A stretch of DNA of 64,000 nucleotides from Parazoarcus communis SWub3 = DSM 12120 (GCF_003226565.1 NZ_QKOE01000002.1:1-64000); one strand, 5' to 3'; positions 46,440 through 55,647 are shown, counted from the stretch's first letter. The notes: generated by a model from the sequence alone, not told the origin. Made by a program: numbers and translations.

Positions 46440-46520
46440 TGGACACGCCCTCTCCGCGGCGTCGTTCCTCCCGACACGCCGCATCCCTGTGGCTCCGCCC
46501 CTTCGGGGGCGGTCTTTTTT
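46440..46520 (+). ncRNA. Second candidate small RNA with anti-Shine-Dalgarno loop
   Basis: A hairpin at 46456-46482 (GCGGCG paired with CGCCGC, then UCG with CGA after a two-base bulge) exposes the loop UUCCUCC, and an intrinsic terminator follows 13 bases later. No protein frame fits. The layout matches the candidate at 27317. It could instead be a leader or attenuator for the DUF2917 gene at 46564. The promoter is unclear (weak TAATCT at 46435), so the 5' end is approximate. Confidence 0.5.
46495..46520 (+). terminator. Intrinsic terminator upstream of the DUF2917 gene
   Basis: CCGCCCC and GGGGCGG close a TTCG tetraloop, followed by TCTTTTTT. Both genes to its left are on the minus strand, so it ends a separate plus-strand transcript or attenuates the gene 44 bases downstream. 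Confidence 0.88.
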
Positions 46521-46563
46521 GCCGAAACGTGTCCCCGGGAGATCGTCGGTCAAGGAGCCACTC

Positions 46564-46935
46564 ATGCCCCACCACGACACGCGCTGGATCATGGAACTCG
46601 ATCATGGCGCCCACCTCAACCTGACACTGCGTCCGGGCACCACCCTCTGTTGCCGCAGTGGCTGCGTCTGGCTGACCGAGTACCGGCCCGGCAAGGACGT
46701 GATCCTTGCCGCCGGAGAGTGTCACCTTGTGAACCACGGTGGCGCGGTCGTGATCAGCAGCCGGCATCGGGCGCTGATTGCCGTCAGTCCGGTAGGTGGC
46801 TTGAGCATGCACACCACGCTAAGTGCATTTTTCGAGAACCTAGCTGATCTCAGGATCCGTCTGCAGCTCGGTGGCGAGGTCGAGAAGGGCTGCAGTGCAG
46901 GCCTGGACGACCGGGCGCCCCTGCCCCTGCGCTGA
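46564..46935 (+). CDS. DUF2917 family protein
   Basis: This is a 123-residue protein of the DUF2917 type. The N-terminal half (LTLRPGTTLCCRSGCVWLTEYRPGKDVILAAGECH) has the small beta-rich pattern of the family, including the C-VWLTE motif. The function is unknown. The ATG follows AAGGAG. Its last 96 bases overlap the convergent LysR gene in the opposite strand, so the C-terminus (ending DDRAPLPLR) may be poorly conserved. An intrinsic terminator lies just upstream. Confidence 0.75.
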   Translation: MPHHDTRWIMELDHGAHLNLTLRPGTTLCCRSGCVWLTEYRPGKDVILAAGECHLVNHGGAVVISSRHRALIAVSPVGGLSMHTTLSAFFENLADLRIRLQLGGEVEKGCSAGLDDRAPLPLR

Positions 46936-47754
46936 GTGCAGCAGCACATACTGCTTGTCCACCCTCTGCCAACGGCGCAAGGCACGCAGATGATGGCGCC
47001 GGCAGTAACTTGCGGTCAGGCGCCAGGGCAACCAGGCCAGGCCTTCGCCGCGCGCGCACGCAGCCAGAATCGCATAGAGGTCGTGACAGACCAGCGCGGG
47101 CGCACGTGGCAGCCCCTCCAGACCATGCCCTTGTGCCAGGCGCAGCCAGGGTATCGATGGATGCTCGATCAGGGCCTCACTGGTGAGCACGTCCGGCAGG
47201 GTACGCAGTTCGAGCGCGGTCACCCGGGCGGCGGGGGCCAGCATCACCAAGGTCTCCTGCCACAACGGAATCGCCCCCTCATGCTGGCCCGGGTGACAGT
47301 AACGCACTGCGATGTCACACTCACCCCGCTCCAGATCAGACAGCGACTCGGTGGCTGACAGCGTCACGGCCACCCCAGGACAGGCGGCACGCAAGGATGC
47401 AAGTCGCGGCGCCAGCCACAGGCGGGCGATGCCCGGGCTGGCCGACAGGCGCAACTCGGTGACAAAGTCCTTGCCCAGTCCGTGAAGTGCATCTGCCGCT
47501 CCCCGGGCAAAGGTCGCCACCCCCTGGTAGTAGGCACGACCTTCGTTACTGAGCTCGACGTCGGGCAAGGGGCGGATCAGCAGACGCAGACCGGTGCGTT
47601 CCTCGAGCAGCGCAATCGACGCACACAACGCGGCCTTGCTCACCCCCAGTTCGGCCAGAGCACGCGCTACCGAGCCATGCCGCACCAGCGCCTCGAAGGC
47701 AACCAGGGCGTGCAGTGGTGGCAGCGGAGCAGGGGGGGTGTTCGCAGGCAGCAT
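46840..47754 (-). CDS. LysR-family regulator, GcvA-like
   Basis: This is a 304-residue LysR protein of the GcvA subgroup (start PLPPLHALVAFEALVRHGSVARALAELGVSKAALCASI, with the helix-turn-helix at about residues 25-50). It is divergent from another GcvA-like regulator with only 11 bases between start codons. Its ATG follows GAGGA. The 3' end overlaps the DUF2917 gene. The target genes are not evident. Confidence 0.88.
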   Translation of the reverse strand: MLPANTPPAPLPPLHALVAFEALVRHGSVARALAELGVSKAALCASIALLEERTGLRLLIRPLPDVELSNEGRAYYQGVATFARGAADALHGLGKDFVTELRLSASPGIARLWLAPRLASLRAACPGVAVTLSATESLSDLERGECDIAVRYCHPGQHEGAIPLWQETLVMLAPAARVTALELRTLPDVLTSEALIEHPSIPWLRLAQGHGLEGLPRAPALVCHDLYAILAACARGEGLAWLPWRLTASYCRRHHLRALRRWQRVDKQYVLLHSAQGQGRPVVQACTAALLDLATELQTDPEIS

Positions 47755-47765
47755 GGAGAATCCTC

Positions 47766-48656
47766 ATGAGTCGTTCATTATTGCGTGATCTGCCCCTGCT
47801 GGAACTGCTCGCGCTCGAAGCCACCTTGCGCCTGGGCAGCCTGACCCGTGCCGCAGACGAACTTTCGGTCACGCCATCGGCAATCAGTCACCGAATCCGA
47901 CAGATCGAACAACGCCTCGGCGTCGCCTTGATCGAACGACAAGGTCGCGGAGTCGGACCCAGTGCCGCAGGCCAAAGCTGCCAGACCGAACTTAGCCGCC
48001 TGGTGGCCGACTTCCGCGCCCTCTCGCACACACTGCGCAACGATGCGCACCAGCACCTGCAGATCGACACCACGCCGGTACTCGGCACCGAATGGCTGAC
48101 GCGCCAGCTACCCGAACTGCATCGCCGCCTCGCTGTTACCGGCCTTCAGGTCGAGCTGGCTACCAGTCGCTTGGTCGATACGCCGCCCGATCCGCGCGCC
48201 GATCTGGTCATCGAGCTCGTCACCGGAACCTTGCCGAGCGACGTCCGCCCCCTGTTTGCTGCCCATATCGGTCTGTACGCAGCATGTCATCTGGCACTCG
48301 CCACGCCGATCACCCTTGAATGGCTGCAGGCACAGCCATTGGTACGCCATGCCGGTGCCGACTGGCCGCACTGGCTGCAGACCGTATTTGGTCAGTGTCC
48401 CGACCTGCACTATGCGATCACCGTCGACGACCCACTGACTGCACTCGAAGCCTGTATCGCCGGCGCTGGACCGGTGCTGCTCAACACCCTGGCAGCACGC
48501 CCGCATGTAATCGAGGGGCGGATTTACGCCCTGCACGCCGCACGCGTGCATGCCGGTCACTACCTGCTCAGCCTCGGTGCGCGAGGGCAGCTCAAACCGC
48601 TGGCACGCCGCGCTGCCGACATCCTGAACACGCTCGCCACCACACCACCATACTGA
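47766..48656 (+). CDS. LysR-family regulator, GcvA-like
   Basis: This 296-residue regulator has the N-terminal pattern LEATLRLGSLTRAADELSVTPSAISHRIRQIEQRLG of the GcvA group and a short effector domain. The ATG follows GGAG by eight bases; that ribosome site overlaps the divergent gene's. The two regulators resemble each other at the N-terminus and may arise from an old duplication. Confidence 0.9.
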   Translation: MSRSLLRDLPLLELLALEATLRLGSLTRAADELSVTPSAISHRIRQIEQRLGVALIERQGRGVGPSAAGQSCQTELSRLVADFRALSHTLRNDAHQHLQIDTTPVLGTEWLTRQLPELHRRLAVTGLQVELATSRLVDTPPDPRADLVIELVTGTLPSDVRPLFAAHIGLYAACHLALATPITLEWLQAQPLVRHAGADWPHWLQTVFGQCPDLHYAITVDDPLTALEACIAGAGPVLLNTLAARPHVIEGRIYALHAARVHAGHYLLSLGARGQLKPLARRAADILNTLATTPPY

Positions 48657-48746
48657 TTCACCACCGGAGGCCTCCATGCACGATCAAGATGGCCACTTCG
48701 CCGCCCGCCAAGCGGCGCTGACCTGCAAGCCGCGACAGATCACCCG

Positions 48747-50594
48747 CTACACGCTCCAGGTCGAGCGTCCCGCGTCCTTGGCCCGGTACATCGCCATGTC
48801 TGCCGCATGAATGAGCGTGCTGGCCGAGTCGCCATCGACCGGGAAGCGGGCAATCCCCACGCAACAGGAGATCTCGATCCGCAGGGAAGCGAGCTCGTAC
48901 GGCGCCGACAGACTCTCGACCACCCGCGCCGCCGCCGATTCGGGCGTAGTTCGGGTGTCGCCGCCGGTCAGCAGCACGACGAACTCGTCGCCACCCAGGC
49001 GGGCGACGGTGTCCTCGTCGCGGAACATCGTTTCCAGCCGACGAGCCACTTCGCACAGCACCAGGTCGCCCACCTCGTGACCATGGAGATCGTTGACCGG
49101 CTTGAACCGGTCGAGATCGACAAACAGCACCACCACCTCTTCGGCCTGTCGGCGGGCGTGGGTGATCATGCGCTCGAGACGGTCGATCATCAGTGAGCGG
49201 TTGGCCAGCCCGGTCAAGGCATCGAAGTTGGCCTGGCGCCACACCTCGTCTGCCTTGCGCCGCAGTTCGGTGACATCGGACAGCACCACCACCCGATGCG
49301 CCGCTTCGTCAGGCAATGTGGGCTGCATCACGGTCAATAGCACGCGGCCCGTATAGGCATTACCGTTCTTGCGCAGCCCGTCAAAATCCTCCACCCACCG
49401 GCTGCCACCCTTTTCGTGAATGATCTCGGCCAGTTTCCGGGCACCTTCGAATGCGGGCGACAGCACGTCGCAGCGCTGGCCAAGCAGCTCTGCCTCCGAG
49501 TATCCGGTCAGCACCGACACGGCAGGATTGATGCCTACGATGCGATCGTCGGCGTCCACCACCATGACGCCTTCGCCAATGTTGTCGAGCACACTGCGGT
49601 GGTGCTGGTTGCGAACCTCAAGCGCACGCACCACCTGTTCGTAACGCCACAAAGCGTATAGCAACACACAAGTGGCAAGCAGGATGAGCACGGTGGAAAT
49701 ACCGGTACGCAACAGGATCCCATGATTGATGTTGACTGTCGGCAACATCTCGTCCCCGATTGCAATCCCCGCGGCCATGATCAAGCCGGAGGGCAGGCGC
49801 CGCCAGGAGTACAGTCGGGTCACACCATCGATGGCACCGGACGCCACATAGTCTCCTTCCAGCACATTGGGCTCAAGCAGAAAGGGGCGATCTTCCGGAA
49901 CGCGTTTGCCGAAGTAGCTCGAACTGCCCAGTGAGCGCAACAGGTAGTGTCCGTCGCTCGAAAGCAGGGTCAGTGTGTCGTGCGGCCCCACCTCATAACG
50001 CCGCAACTGCGTCATCCATTCATCGGCCGAGATTGCGATCGACACCACCCCGGCAAACACACCGTCGTGCCTGACACCCCGCGCAAACTGGATGCTCCAC
50101 TTGCCGGTCAGCCGCCCAAGCACCGGATTGCTGACCACCAGCGGATCGGATTCGCTTGCTGCAAGACGGCGAAAATAATCGCGATCACCCAGAAAGTTGC
50201 GTGGCGCAGGGCCAAGCGACGAATAACTGAGGTAGCCATCCGCATCGATATGAAAAAGCTGCAGGACCAGCGCTGAAGGCAAGGCCTCGATGACGATGCG
50301 GCCGTGCTTGGCCAGCATCTCCGGCTGATCGGCCGCCGCCGCCCTGACTGCCCGCAATGCGTAGTCGAACCGATCGATCGACGCCTGCAGGGTATCGGCT
50401 GCAGCCCTGACCCGAACGCCAGCCTGACTGCGGATGCGTTCCATCGCAGCCTGTTCATTGTGCTGAACGGAGTTAACCGACTCCAGCCACATCACCGTGA
50501 GCGTCACCAGACAGGCGAGTGCTGCCAGCACCCTGATCACACAGAGTGGCCGACTGGCACAACGCCTGAAGGGCTGAAACAGCACAGCGACCAC
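48747..50594 (-). CDS. Membrane sensor diguanylate cyclase (dCache-PAS-GGDEF)
   Basis: This 615-residue protein has an N-terminal helix (about 18-38), a large periplasmic dCache-like sensor (40-275), a second helix (about 290-315), a PAS domain (about 330-450, with NIGEGVMVVDADDRIVGINPA) and a GGDEF domain. The active site RLGGDEFVVL is intact, and the I-site RDED lies five residues before it, so c-di-GMP synthesis with feedback is expected. No EAL domain follows. The sensor ligand is unknown. Confidence 0.93.
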   Translation of the reverse strand: MVAVLFQPFRRCASRPLCVIRVLAALACLVTLTVMWLESVNSVQHNEQAAMERIRSQAGVRVRAAADTLQASIDRFDYALRAVRAAAADQPEMLAKHGRIVIEALPSALVLQLFHIDADGYLSYSSLGPAPRNFLGDRDYFRRLAASESDPLVVSNPVLGRLTGKWSIQFARGVRHDGVFAGVVSIAISADEWMTQLRRYEVGPHDTLTLLSSDGHYLLRSLGSSSYFGKRVPEDRPFLLEPNVLEGDYVASGAIDGVTRLYSWRRLPSGLIMAAGIAIGDEMLPTVNINHGILLRTGISTVLILLATCVLLYALWRYEQVVRALEVRNQHHRSVLDNIGEGVMVVDADDRIVGINPAVSVLTGYSEAELLGQRCDVLSPAFEGARKLAEIIHEKGGSRWVEDFDGLRKNGNAYTGRVLLTVMQPTLPDEAAHRVVVLSDVTELRRKADEVWRQANFDALTGLANRSLMIDRLERMITHARRQAEEVVVLFVDLDRFKPVNDLHGHEVGDLVLCEVARRLETMFRDEDTVARLGGDEFVVLLTGGDTRTTPESAAARVVESLSAPYELASLRIEISCCVGIARFPVDGDSASTLIHAADMAMYRAKDAGRSTWSV

Positions 50595-50641
50595 GGATCG
50601 CGGGTCTCCATTACGTTATAGATATGAAATCAGACAGGCAG

Positions 50642-50661
50642 TGTCCGCACCGGTACGGACA
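50642..50661. promoter_or_regulatory. Palindrome upstream of the membrane cyclase gene
   Basis: TGTCCG and CGGACA flank a central ACCGGT palindrome, giving a nearly perfect 20-base symmetric element 48 bases before the cyclase start. It may be an operator or a terminator-like hairpin. The rest of 50595-50748 holds no gene. Confidence 0.4.
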
Positions 50662-50748
50662 GGAAGCGGCAGATTATTACACTCGCTGGCATCGTTCCAG
50701 CGTGTCGAATGACTCGGACGAAAGATATAACACTGGCTCGACGTTGTC

Positions 50749-51699
50749 TCAGATGACACCCAGCCATCGCAGCACCATCACACCCGCACTGGTGGTCAGG
50801 ATGGACCCCAATGTAGTAAGCGCAATGATGTTGGCCGCCAGGCTCGCATTCCCCCCCATCGCCCGCACCATCACATAGCCTGCCGCTGCCGATGGCGCCG
50901 ATGCCATCAGGAACAGCACACCCAGTTCGGTACCGCGAAAACCCAGCGCAATACCCCCCACGCCGAGCAGCACCGGCACCAGCACCAGCTTGCTCAGACT
51001 TGCGAGTACGGTATTGCCGATCTCCGAACGCAGACTGCGGAAGTTGAGCGCCGCGCCGGTACACAACAGGGCCAGTGGCAGCGTCATGTCGGCCACATAA
51101 CGCCCGGACTGCCACAACACCTCAGGCAGCGGAAGCTGCAACCATGACACCGGCAAGGCCAGCAGGATACCAATGATCAGCGGATTGGTGGCAATGCCGC
51201 GTGCAATCTTGCCAGCCCCCTGACGGCGGTGCAAAGAACGGCTCAGGGTGACGACCGCCAGCACATTCACCAGAATCGTCACCAGACCGAGGTACAGCGA
51301 CACCACTGCCAGGCCCTCATCCCCATAGGCGTTCAGGCAATACGCCAGACCCACCACCCCAAAGTTGGACCGAAATCCGCCCTGAACCACGACTCCACGA
51401 TCCTGCGCGGGTTGCACACAGTGCTTCGCGCCCCACTCGAGCAACAGGTAGATGACCAGCGTCGCCACCAACCCGTAAGCAATCATGCCCAGATTGACCG
51501 AATCTCCGATCTGCGTCTTCGCGATGCTCATGAACAGCAGCACCGGCAGGGCAATGGTGAATACCAGCCGCGATCCGGCATCGATGAAGCCGTCGGTCAA
51601 CATGCCGGTTCGCCGCAACAGCACCCCCAGCGCCAACAGCACGAAGATCGGTCCGGTGACCGAAAACGAAAACGACAGGACTTCAAGGAATGCGGTCAT
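50749..51699 (-). CDS. AEC-family transporter
   Basis: This 316-residue protein has ten hydrophobic helices, in the auxin efflux carrier fold (SFSVTGPIFVLLALGVLLRRTG at the start; LASAPSAAAGYVMVRAMGG-type segment near the end, seen here as MASAPSAAAGYVMV). Bacterial members move malonate, malate or other organic acids. A second AEC gene lies upstream in the same direction, separated by a MITE-like element. Confidence 0.88.
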   Translation of the reverse strand: MTAFLEVLSFSFSVTGPIFVLLALGVLLRRTGMLTDGFIDAGSRLVFTIALPVLLFMSIAKTQIGDSVNLGMIAYGLVATLVIYLLLEWGAKHCVQPAQDRGVVVQGGFRSNFGVVGLAYCLNAYGDEGLAVVSLYLGLVTILVNVLAVVTLSRSLHRRQGAGKIARGIATNPLIIGILLALPVSWLQLPLPEVLWQSGRYVADMTLPLALLCTGAALNFRSLRSEIGNTVLASLSKLVLVPVLLGVGGIALGFRGTELGVLFLMASAPSAAAGYVMVRAMGGNASLAANIIALTTLGSILTTSAGVMVLRWLGVI

Positions 51700-51746
51700 G
51701 ACCTGAGGTGAGGCAAGGAAAAAGGGGAAAGGACCGGCCGCCTCCG

Positions 51747-51911
51747 AGGAGGCTGTCGGGCTTGAGCGATCGTAGCGAGCCGAGGAGGAAAACGAGGACA
51801 GATTTGGCCGTTTTTGAGGCGCATAGTCATTCCATGCAACGAAAAAACGGGCGGATATGGACCGTTTCTCCCACTGGCGAAGCAGATCGGCCTCAAGCCC
51901 GACAGCCTCCT
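51747..51911. mobile_element. MITE-like element with perfect 20-bp terminal inverted repeats
   Basis: AGGAGGCTGTCGGGCTTGAG at 51747-51766 is the exact reverse complement of 51892-51911. The 125 bases between have no gene. A short non-coding element with long perfect ends fits a MITE. The right end overlaps the stop codon of the AEC gene ending at 51910, so the insertion probably set that gene's C-terminus. No clear target duplication was found, and no transposase in the window shares these ends as far as I can see. Confidence 0.6.
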
Positions 51912-52845
51912 AGGCGCGCAACAGGAAGAGCAAGACCGACAAGGTCAGCACCGAAAGCAGTGTGGACAGAAAGACCGACGAGGCCACCGCCTGCTGACAG
52001 ACGCCGTAGCGCTGCGCAAACAGATAGGGCGTAATCCCGGCAGGCAGCGCCGCCAGCAAAACCGCAGTCATCACCCACAACTGCGGTACCTCGAACACAT
52101 GCGCTGCCAGCATCCAGACCAGCAGCGGATGAATCACCGTCTTCAGCGCCACCAATACCATGGGCTCGCGCAGGTTGCCGGCCAGGCTGTAACGCGTCAG
52201 CGAGGCGCCAAGTGCAAACAGGGCACACGGCGTCGCCGCGCTGCCCAGACCCTTGACCACGACATCGAGCGGCCCGGGTATCTCGATGCTGGACAAGGCA
52301 AACACCAGGCCTGCGGACAGACCCCAGATGATCGGCGTGGCCAGGATGCTTTTCGAAAGGTTGACGAGCAACTCGCGGGTCGGCCGCTTGCCGCCTTGTG
52401 CGGCTTCGATCAAGGCCGTGGTGGGTGGCAGCAACAGCAGGCTGTGGCAGGCGATCATCACGAACAGGGGCAGGGCGGCCGAAGGACCGTAGGCTGTCAT
52501 CACCAGCGGAATGCCCAGCATGCCGGTATTGGAGAAAGCCGCCCCCAGTCCGATCACCCCCTGCTCGTCGAGACGGCGCGCAAACATCATGCGTCCGGCC
52601 AGCATCGCCAGACCGAACACGACAAAGGCACCGATGTAGTAGGACAGCAGATAGCCCCACGGCATCGCATCCGGCAGTTCGGCCTGGGCGATGGCGCGGA
52701 ACAGCATCAGGGGCAGTGCGAAATTGAATACGAACAGCGACAGGCCACGGTTGGCCGCCTCGTCGAAAGCACCGAAACGGGCGGCGACATAGCCCAGCCC
52801 GAGCGTACCGAATACCGGCAGGATGATGCCAAAGATGATGTCCAA
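51910..52845 (-). CDS. AEC-family transporter, C-terminus set by a repeat element
   Basis: This 311-residue paralogue of the AEC protein at 50749 has the same ten-helix layout (starts IIFGIILPVFGTLGLGYVAARFG). The last helix ends LSVLLFLLRA, then TAG, which lies in the terminal repeat of the MITE-like element. The length is near normal, so function is probably kept. Confidence 0.88.
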   Translation of the reverse strand: MDIIFGIILPVFGTLGLGYVAARFGAFDEAANRGLSLFVFNFALPLMLFRAIAQAELPDAMPWGYLLSYYIGAFVVFGLAMLAGRMMFARRLDEQGVIGLGAAFSNTGMLGIPLVMTAYGPSAALPLFVMIACHSLLLLPPTTALIEAAQGGKRPTRELLVNLSKSILATPIIWGLSAGLVFALSSIEIPGPLDVVVKGLGSAATPCALFALGASLTRYSLAGNLREPMVLVALKTVIHPLLVWMLAAHVFEVPQLWVMTAVLLAALPAGITPYLFAQRYGVCQQAVASSVFLSTLLSVLTLSVLLFLLRA

Positions 52846-52873
52846 GTTTCGTGTCCGATCGGGTCGCCCCGCG

Positions 52874-53206
52874 TCAGCCCCAATCCGCCTGCCCGGCTTG
52901 CCGTCCGATCCGGTTCAGGTGACGACCTGGCGGAGGGGTGCAGCGCACCGTGCGTGCCGATTCAGGCGCCTGCCGCCAGATGGCATTGAAGATGTCCCCG
53001 TGCCAGTACATGCCACGCCCGGGGTTGAGCTTGAAACGGTATGCGGCCGGCCATGCGCCTGCACCGCTTGAGGCATACATGATGCACCTGCCCGGCAGCC
53101 GGATGAACCCGGAAAACTGCGGATTGCGCTGCACAGTGGCCCCACCTTGCCCCTCGTCACCGGTCGAACCCCCGCGATCGTCCGGCCGTGGATCGCACAC
53201 CGTCAT
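52874..53206 (-). CDS. Small unknown protein coupled to glycerate kinase
   Basis: This is a 110-residue frame whose ATG overlaps the glycerate kinase stop as ATGA, a coupling sign. The middle (QRNPQFSGFIRLPGRCIMYA, then PGRGMYWHGDIFNAIW) has protein-like composition with aromatic residues, but no family is recognised. It may be spurious in such GC-rich DNA; the alternative is that this stretch is non-coding. Confidence 0.4.
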   Translation of the reverse strand: MTVCDPRPDDRGGSTGDEGQGGATVQRNPQFSGFIRLPGRCIMYASSGAGAWPAAYRFKLNPGRGMYWHGDIFNAIWRQAPESARTVRCTPPPGRHLNRIGRQAGQADWG

Positions 53207-54342
53207 CTCGGCGGCCCCATCCGCAGCATCGCCGCGATGTTCCGCGCAGTACGCTCGACATTGACCGCCGCATCCGCCAGCGCCTGCTCCAGTGAACACG
53301 GGCCTGGCACCGTGCCGAACACTGCATCGATACCATGCTCGTATAGCGCATCGGCGTCAGCACCGACACTGCCAGCAATGGCAATCACCGGCTTGCCATA
53401 GCGCCTGGCCAACCGTGCGACCCCGATCGGCGTCTTGCCACGCAGGGTCTGACTGTCGATACGTCCTTCGCCGGTGATCACCAGATCGGCATCGATCAGT
53501 TGAGCCTCCAGCCCAAGCGCAGCGGTCACAATATCCACCCCGGGGCGGAGCGACGCGCCAAAGAAGGCCAGCATCGCCGCACCCATGCCCCCCGCAGCGC
53601 CGGCACCCGCCACCGTGGCCACCGCAACACCGAGATCACGTTCGACGATATCGGCAAAATGCGCCAGGCTGGCATCCAGACGGCTGACCATGTCCGGCGT
53701 CGCCCCTTTTTGCGGACCGAACACCGCCGATGCTCCACGCACACCGATCAGCGGGTTGTCGACATCGCAGGCCACCTCGATCCGGCAAGCCGCCAGACGC
53801 GCATCCAGTCCGGTGCAGTCGATGCGCGCCAGTCCGGCCAGCGCGCCACCACCCGGTGCCAGATCGCGCCCCTCCGCATCAAGCAGGCGGACACCCAGCG
53901 CCTGCAGCATGCCCGCACCCGCATCATTGGTGGCACTGCCGCCAATGCCGAGGATCAGGTGGCGGACACCCGCATCCAGCGCAGCCCGGATCAACTCACC
54001 CGTACCACGCGAACTGGTCAGCAGCGGATTACGTGCTGCGACCGGAACCCACATCAAGCCACTGGCCGCCGCCATCTCGATGATGACCGTACGACCATCT
54101 CCGGTCATGCCGTAGAACGCTTCGACCGGTGTCCCCAGCGGTCCGCTGACGGTCACGGGCACACGGCGGCCGCCCGTTGCGGCCACCATCGCCTCCACCG
54201 TGCCTTCGCCCCCGTCAGCGACCGGAATGCAGACGTAGTCGGCCTGTGGCAGCACCGCACGGAAACCCGCCTCAATCGCGCGGGCAACCTCCAGCGCGCT
54301 CAGGCTCTCCTTGTACGAATCGGGGGCAATGACGATCTTCAT
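53203..54342 (-). CDS. Glycerate kinase (GarK/GlxK family)
   Basis: This 379-residue enzyme phosphorylates glycerate, usually to 2-phosphoglycerate in this family. The N-terminus IVIAPDSYKESLSALEVARAI, the glycine-rich GIGGSATNDAGAGMLQALG (about 140-158) and VITGEGRIDSQTLRGKTPIGVA are characteristic. It stands near transporter genes (DMT, AEC), but no glyoxylate or tartronate genes are present, so the pathway it feeds is open. Confidence 0.95.
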   Translation of the reverse strand: MKIVIAPDSYKESLSALEVARAIEAGFRAVLPQADYVCIPVADGGEGTVEAMVAATGGRRVPVTVSGPLGTPVEAFYGMTGDGRTVIIEMAAASGLMWVPVAARNPLLTSSRGTGELIRAALDAGVRHLILGIGGSATNDAGAGMLQALGVRLLDAEGRDLAPGGGALAGLARIDCTGLDARLAACRIEVACDVDNPLIGVRGASAVFGPQKGATPDMVSRLDASLAHFADIVERDLGVAVATVAGAGAAGGMGAAMLAFFGASLRPGVDIVTAALGLEAQLIDADLVITGEGRIDSQTLRGKTPIGVARLARRYGKPVIAIAGSVGADADALYEHGIDAVFGTVPGPCSLEQALADAAVNVERTARNIAAMLRMGPPR

Positions 54343-54415
54343 GATGGAACTCCGGGTTTCGAACGACCGACCATGGCCACAATACGGGCGGGTTCGGATA
54401 CCACCAGTACGCCCA

Positions 54416-55261
54416 TCAGGATCCCGACCGCCGCAGCCCGATCACCAGCGCAATCCCACCCAGTACCGCCACCGAGGCCAGCACCAGACGCAGGGTGATG
54501 GCCTCGCCGAGGAACAGCGCACCGCCAAACGCGGCAATCACCGGCACGCTCAACTGCACGGTCGCCGCCTGAGTGGCGCGCAAGCCGGGCAGGGCGGCAT
54601 ACCAGATCGCGTAGCCCAGACCGGATGCAAACGCACCGGACGCAAGCGCATACAGCACACCATCGGCCGCCAGACTGGCATGCGGCAGCATTGACAGACT
54701 GAGCACCAGCGCAAAAGGCAGGGCACGAACAAAATTGCCCGCCGTACTCGCAGTCGGATCGCCACCGCGCCGGCCGCGCAGCGAATACAGGCCCCAGGCC
54801 ACGCCCGCCACAATCATCAGCACCGCACCCTGCAAAGGCGGCGCGGACACACCAGGCAACAGCAGGCCAAGCAGGCCGCCAGCGGCCAGCACCAGACCCA
54901 CCGTCTGCCGGCCACTGAAGCGCTCCCCCCGTACCAACCCATAGCCGATCATCGTCGCCTGCACCGCACCGAACAACAACAAGGCCCCGACCGCCGCCGG
55001 CAGCGACAGATAGGCATACGAGAAGGCGGCGGCATAGACGAACAAGGCCGCCGCAGATCCCCAACTGCCCTGCCGGCCGATATCCCCCCGCCGCGCCCGG
55101 ACGATCAACCACAACACCAGGGCACCGGACGCGATCCGCAAGGTCGTGAAACTGGCCGCATCGATGCCGGTTTCGCGCAGGGCAATGCGGCACAACAGGG
55201 AATTGGCGGCAAAGGCGAGCATCGCCACCACGGTCAGCAACAGCACACGACTTGCACTCAT
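54416..55261 (-). CDS. EamA/DMT-family transporter
   Basis: This 281-residue protein has ten hydrophobic helices in two EamA repeats; the second starts at VLMIVAGVAWGLYSL. Members of the family export amino acids or other metabolites. The ATG at 55261 follows GGAG by ten bases. It precedes the glycerate kinase gene in the same direction with a 73-base gap. Confidence 0.88.
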   Translation of the reverse strand: MSASRVLLLTVVAMLAFAANSLLCRIALRETGIDAASFTTLRIASGALVLWLIVRARRGDIGRQGSWGSAAALFVYAAAFSYAYLSLPAAVGALLLFGAVQATMIGYGLVRGERFSGRQTVGLVLAAGGLLGLLLPGVSAPPLQGAVLMIVAGVAWGLYSLRGRRGGDPTASTAGNFVRALPFALVLSLSMLPHASLAADGVLYALASGAFASGLGYAIWYAALPGLRATQAATVQLSVPVIAAFGGALFLGEAITLRLVLASVAVLGGIALVIGLRRSGS

Positions 55262-55349
55262 CGAGACAGCTCTCCGGGTGCCTGCCACGGCACGGTTTCG
55301 ATCACCCGCGCATTCTGACCCGACTGCGGCGAAAGCGCACCCAGCCGGC

Positions 55350-55583
55350 TCAGGCAGTACCGTACAGCGCGGTCAGTATCTTGCGGGTCGCCTTCTGTGC
55401 GATCGGAATCGCGATATAGGCCGCCATGGCCGCAAGCGGCCAGGCGATGATGAAGGCGCGTGCCCACAAGGCGATGAAGTTGGAGGGCAGGCCGAGGTTG
55501 AGCCAGGTGATGAATCCGGTCATCAGAAAGGCCATGATGCCGGCCATGATCACCGGCTGGATGTGCTGGGGTTTGAGCTTCAT
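55350..55583 (-). CDS. DUF2798 small membrane protein
   Basis: This 77-residue protein with two hydrophobic helices matches the DUF2798 pattern (IMAGIMAFLMTGFITWLNLG, then WARAFIIAWPLAA). Function is unknown. It lies just after the LysR gene ending at 55648 in the same direction. Confidence 0.8.
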   Translation of the reverse strand: MKLKPQHIQPVIMAGIMAFLMTGFITWLNLGLPSNFIALWARAFIIAWPLAAMAAYIAIPIAQKATRKILTALYGTA

Positions 55584-55647
55584 GTTGTTTTCCGTAAACG
55601 GGTCGATGAATGTGTCGAGCAGGAATGACGCACCGCAACATTCTGAC

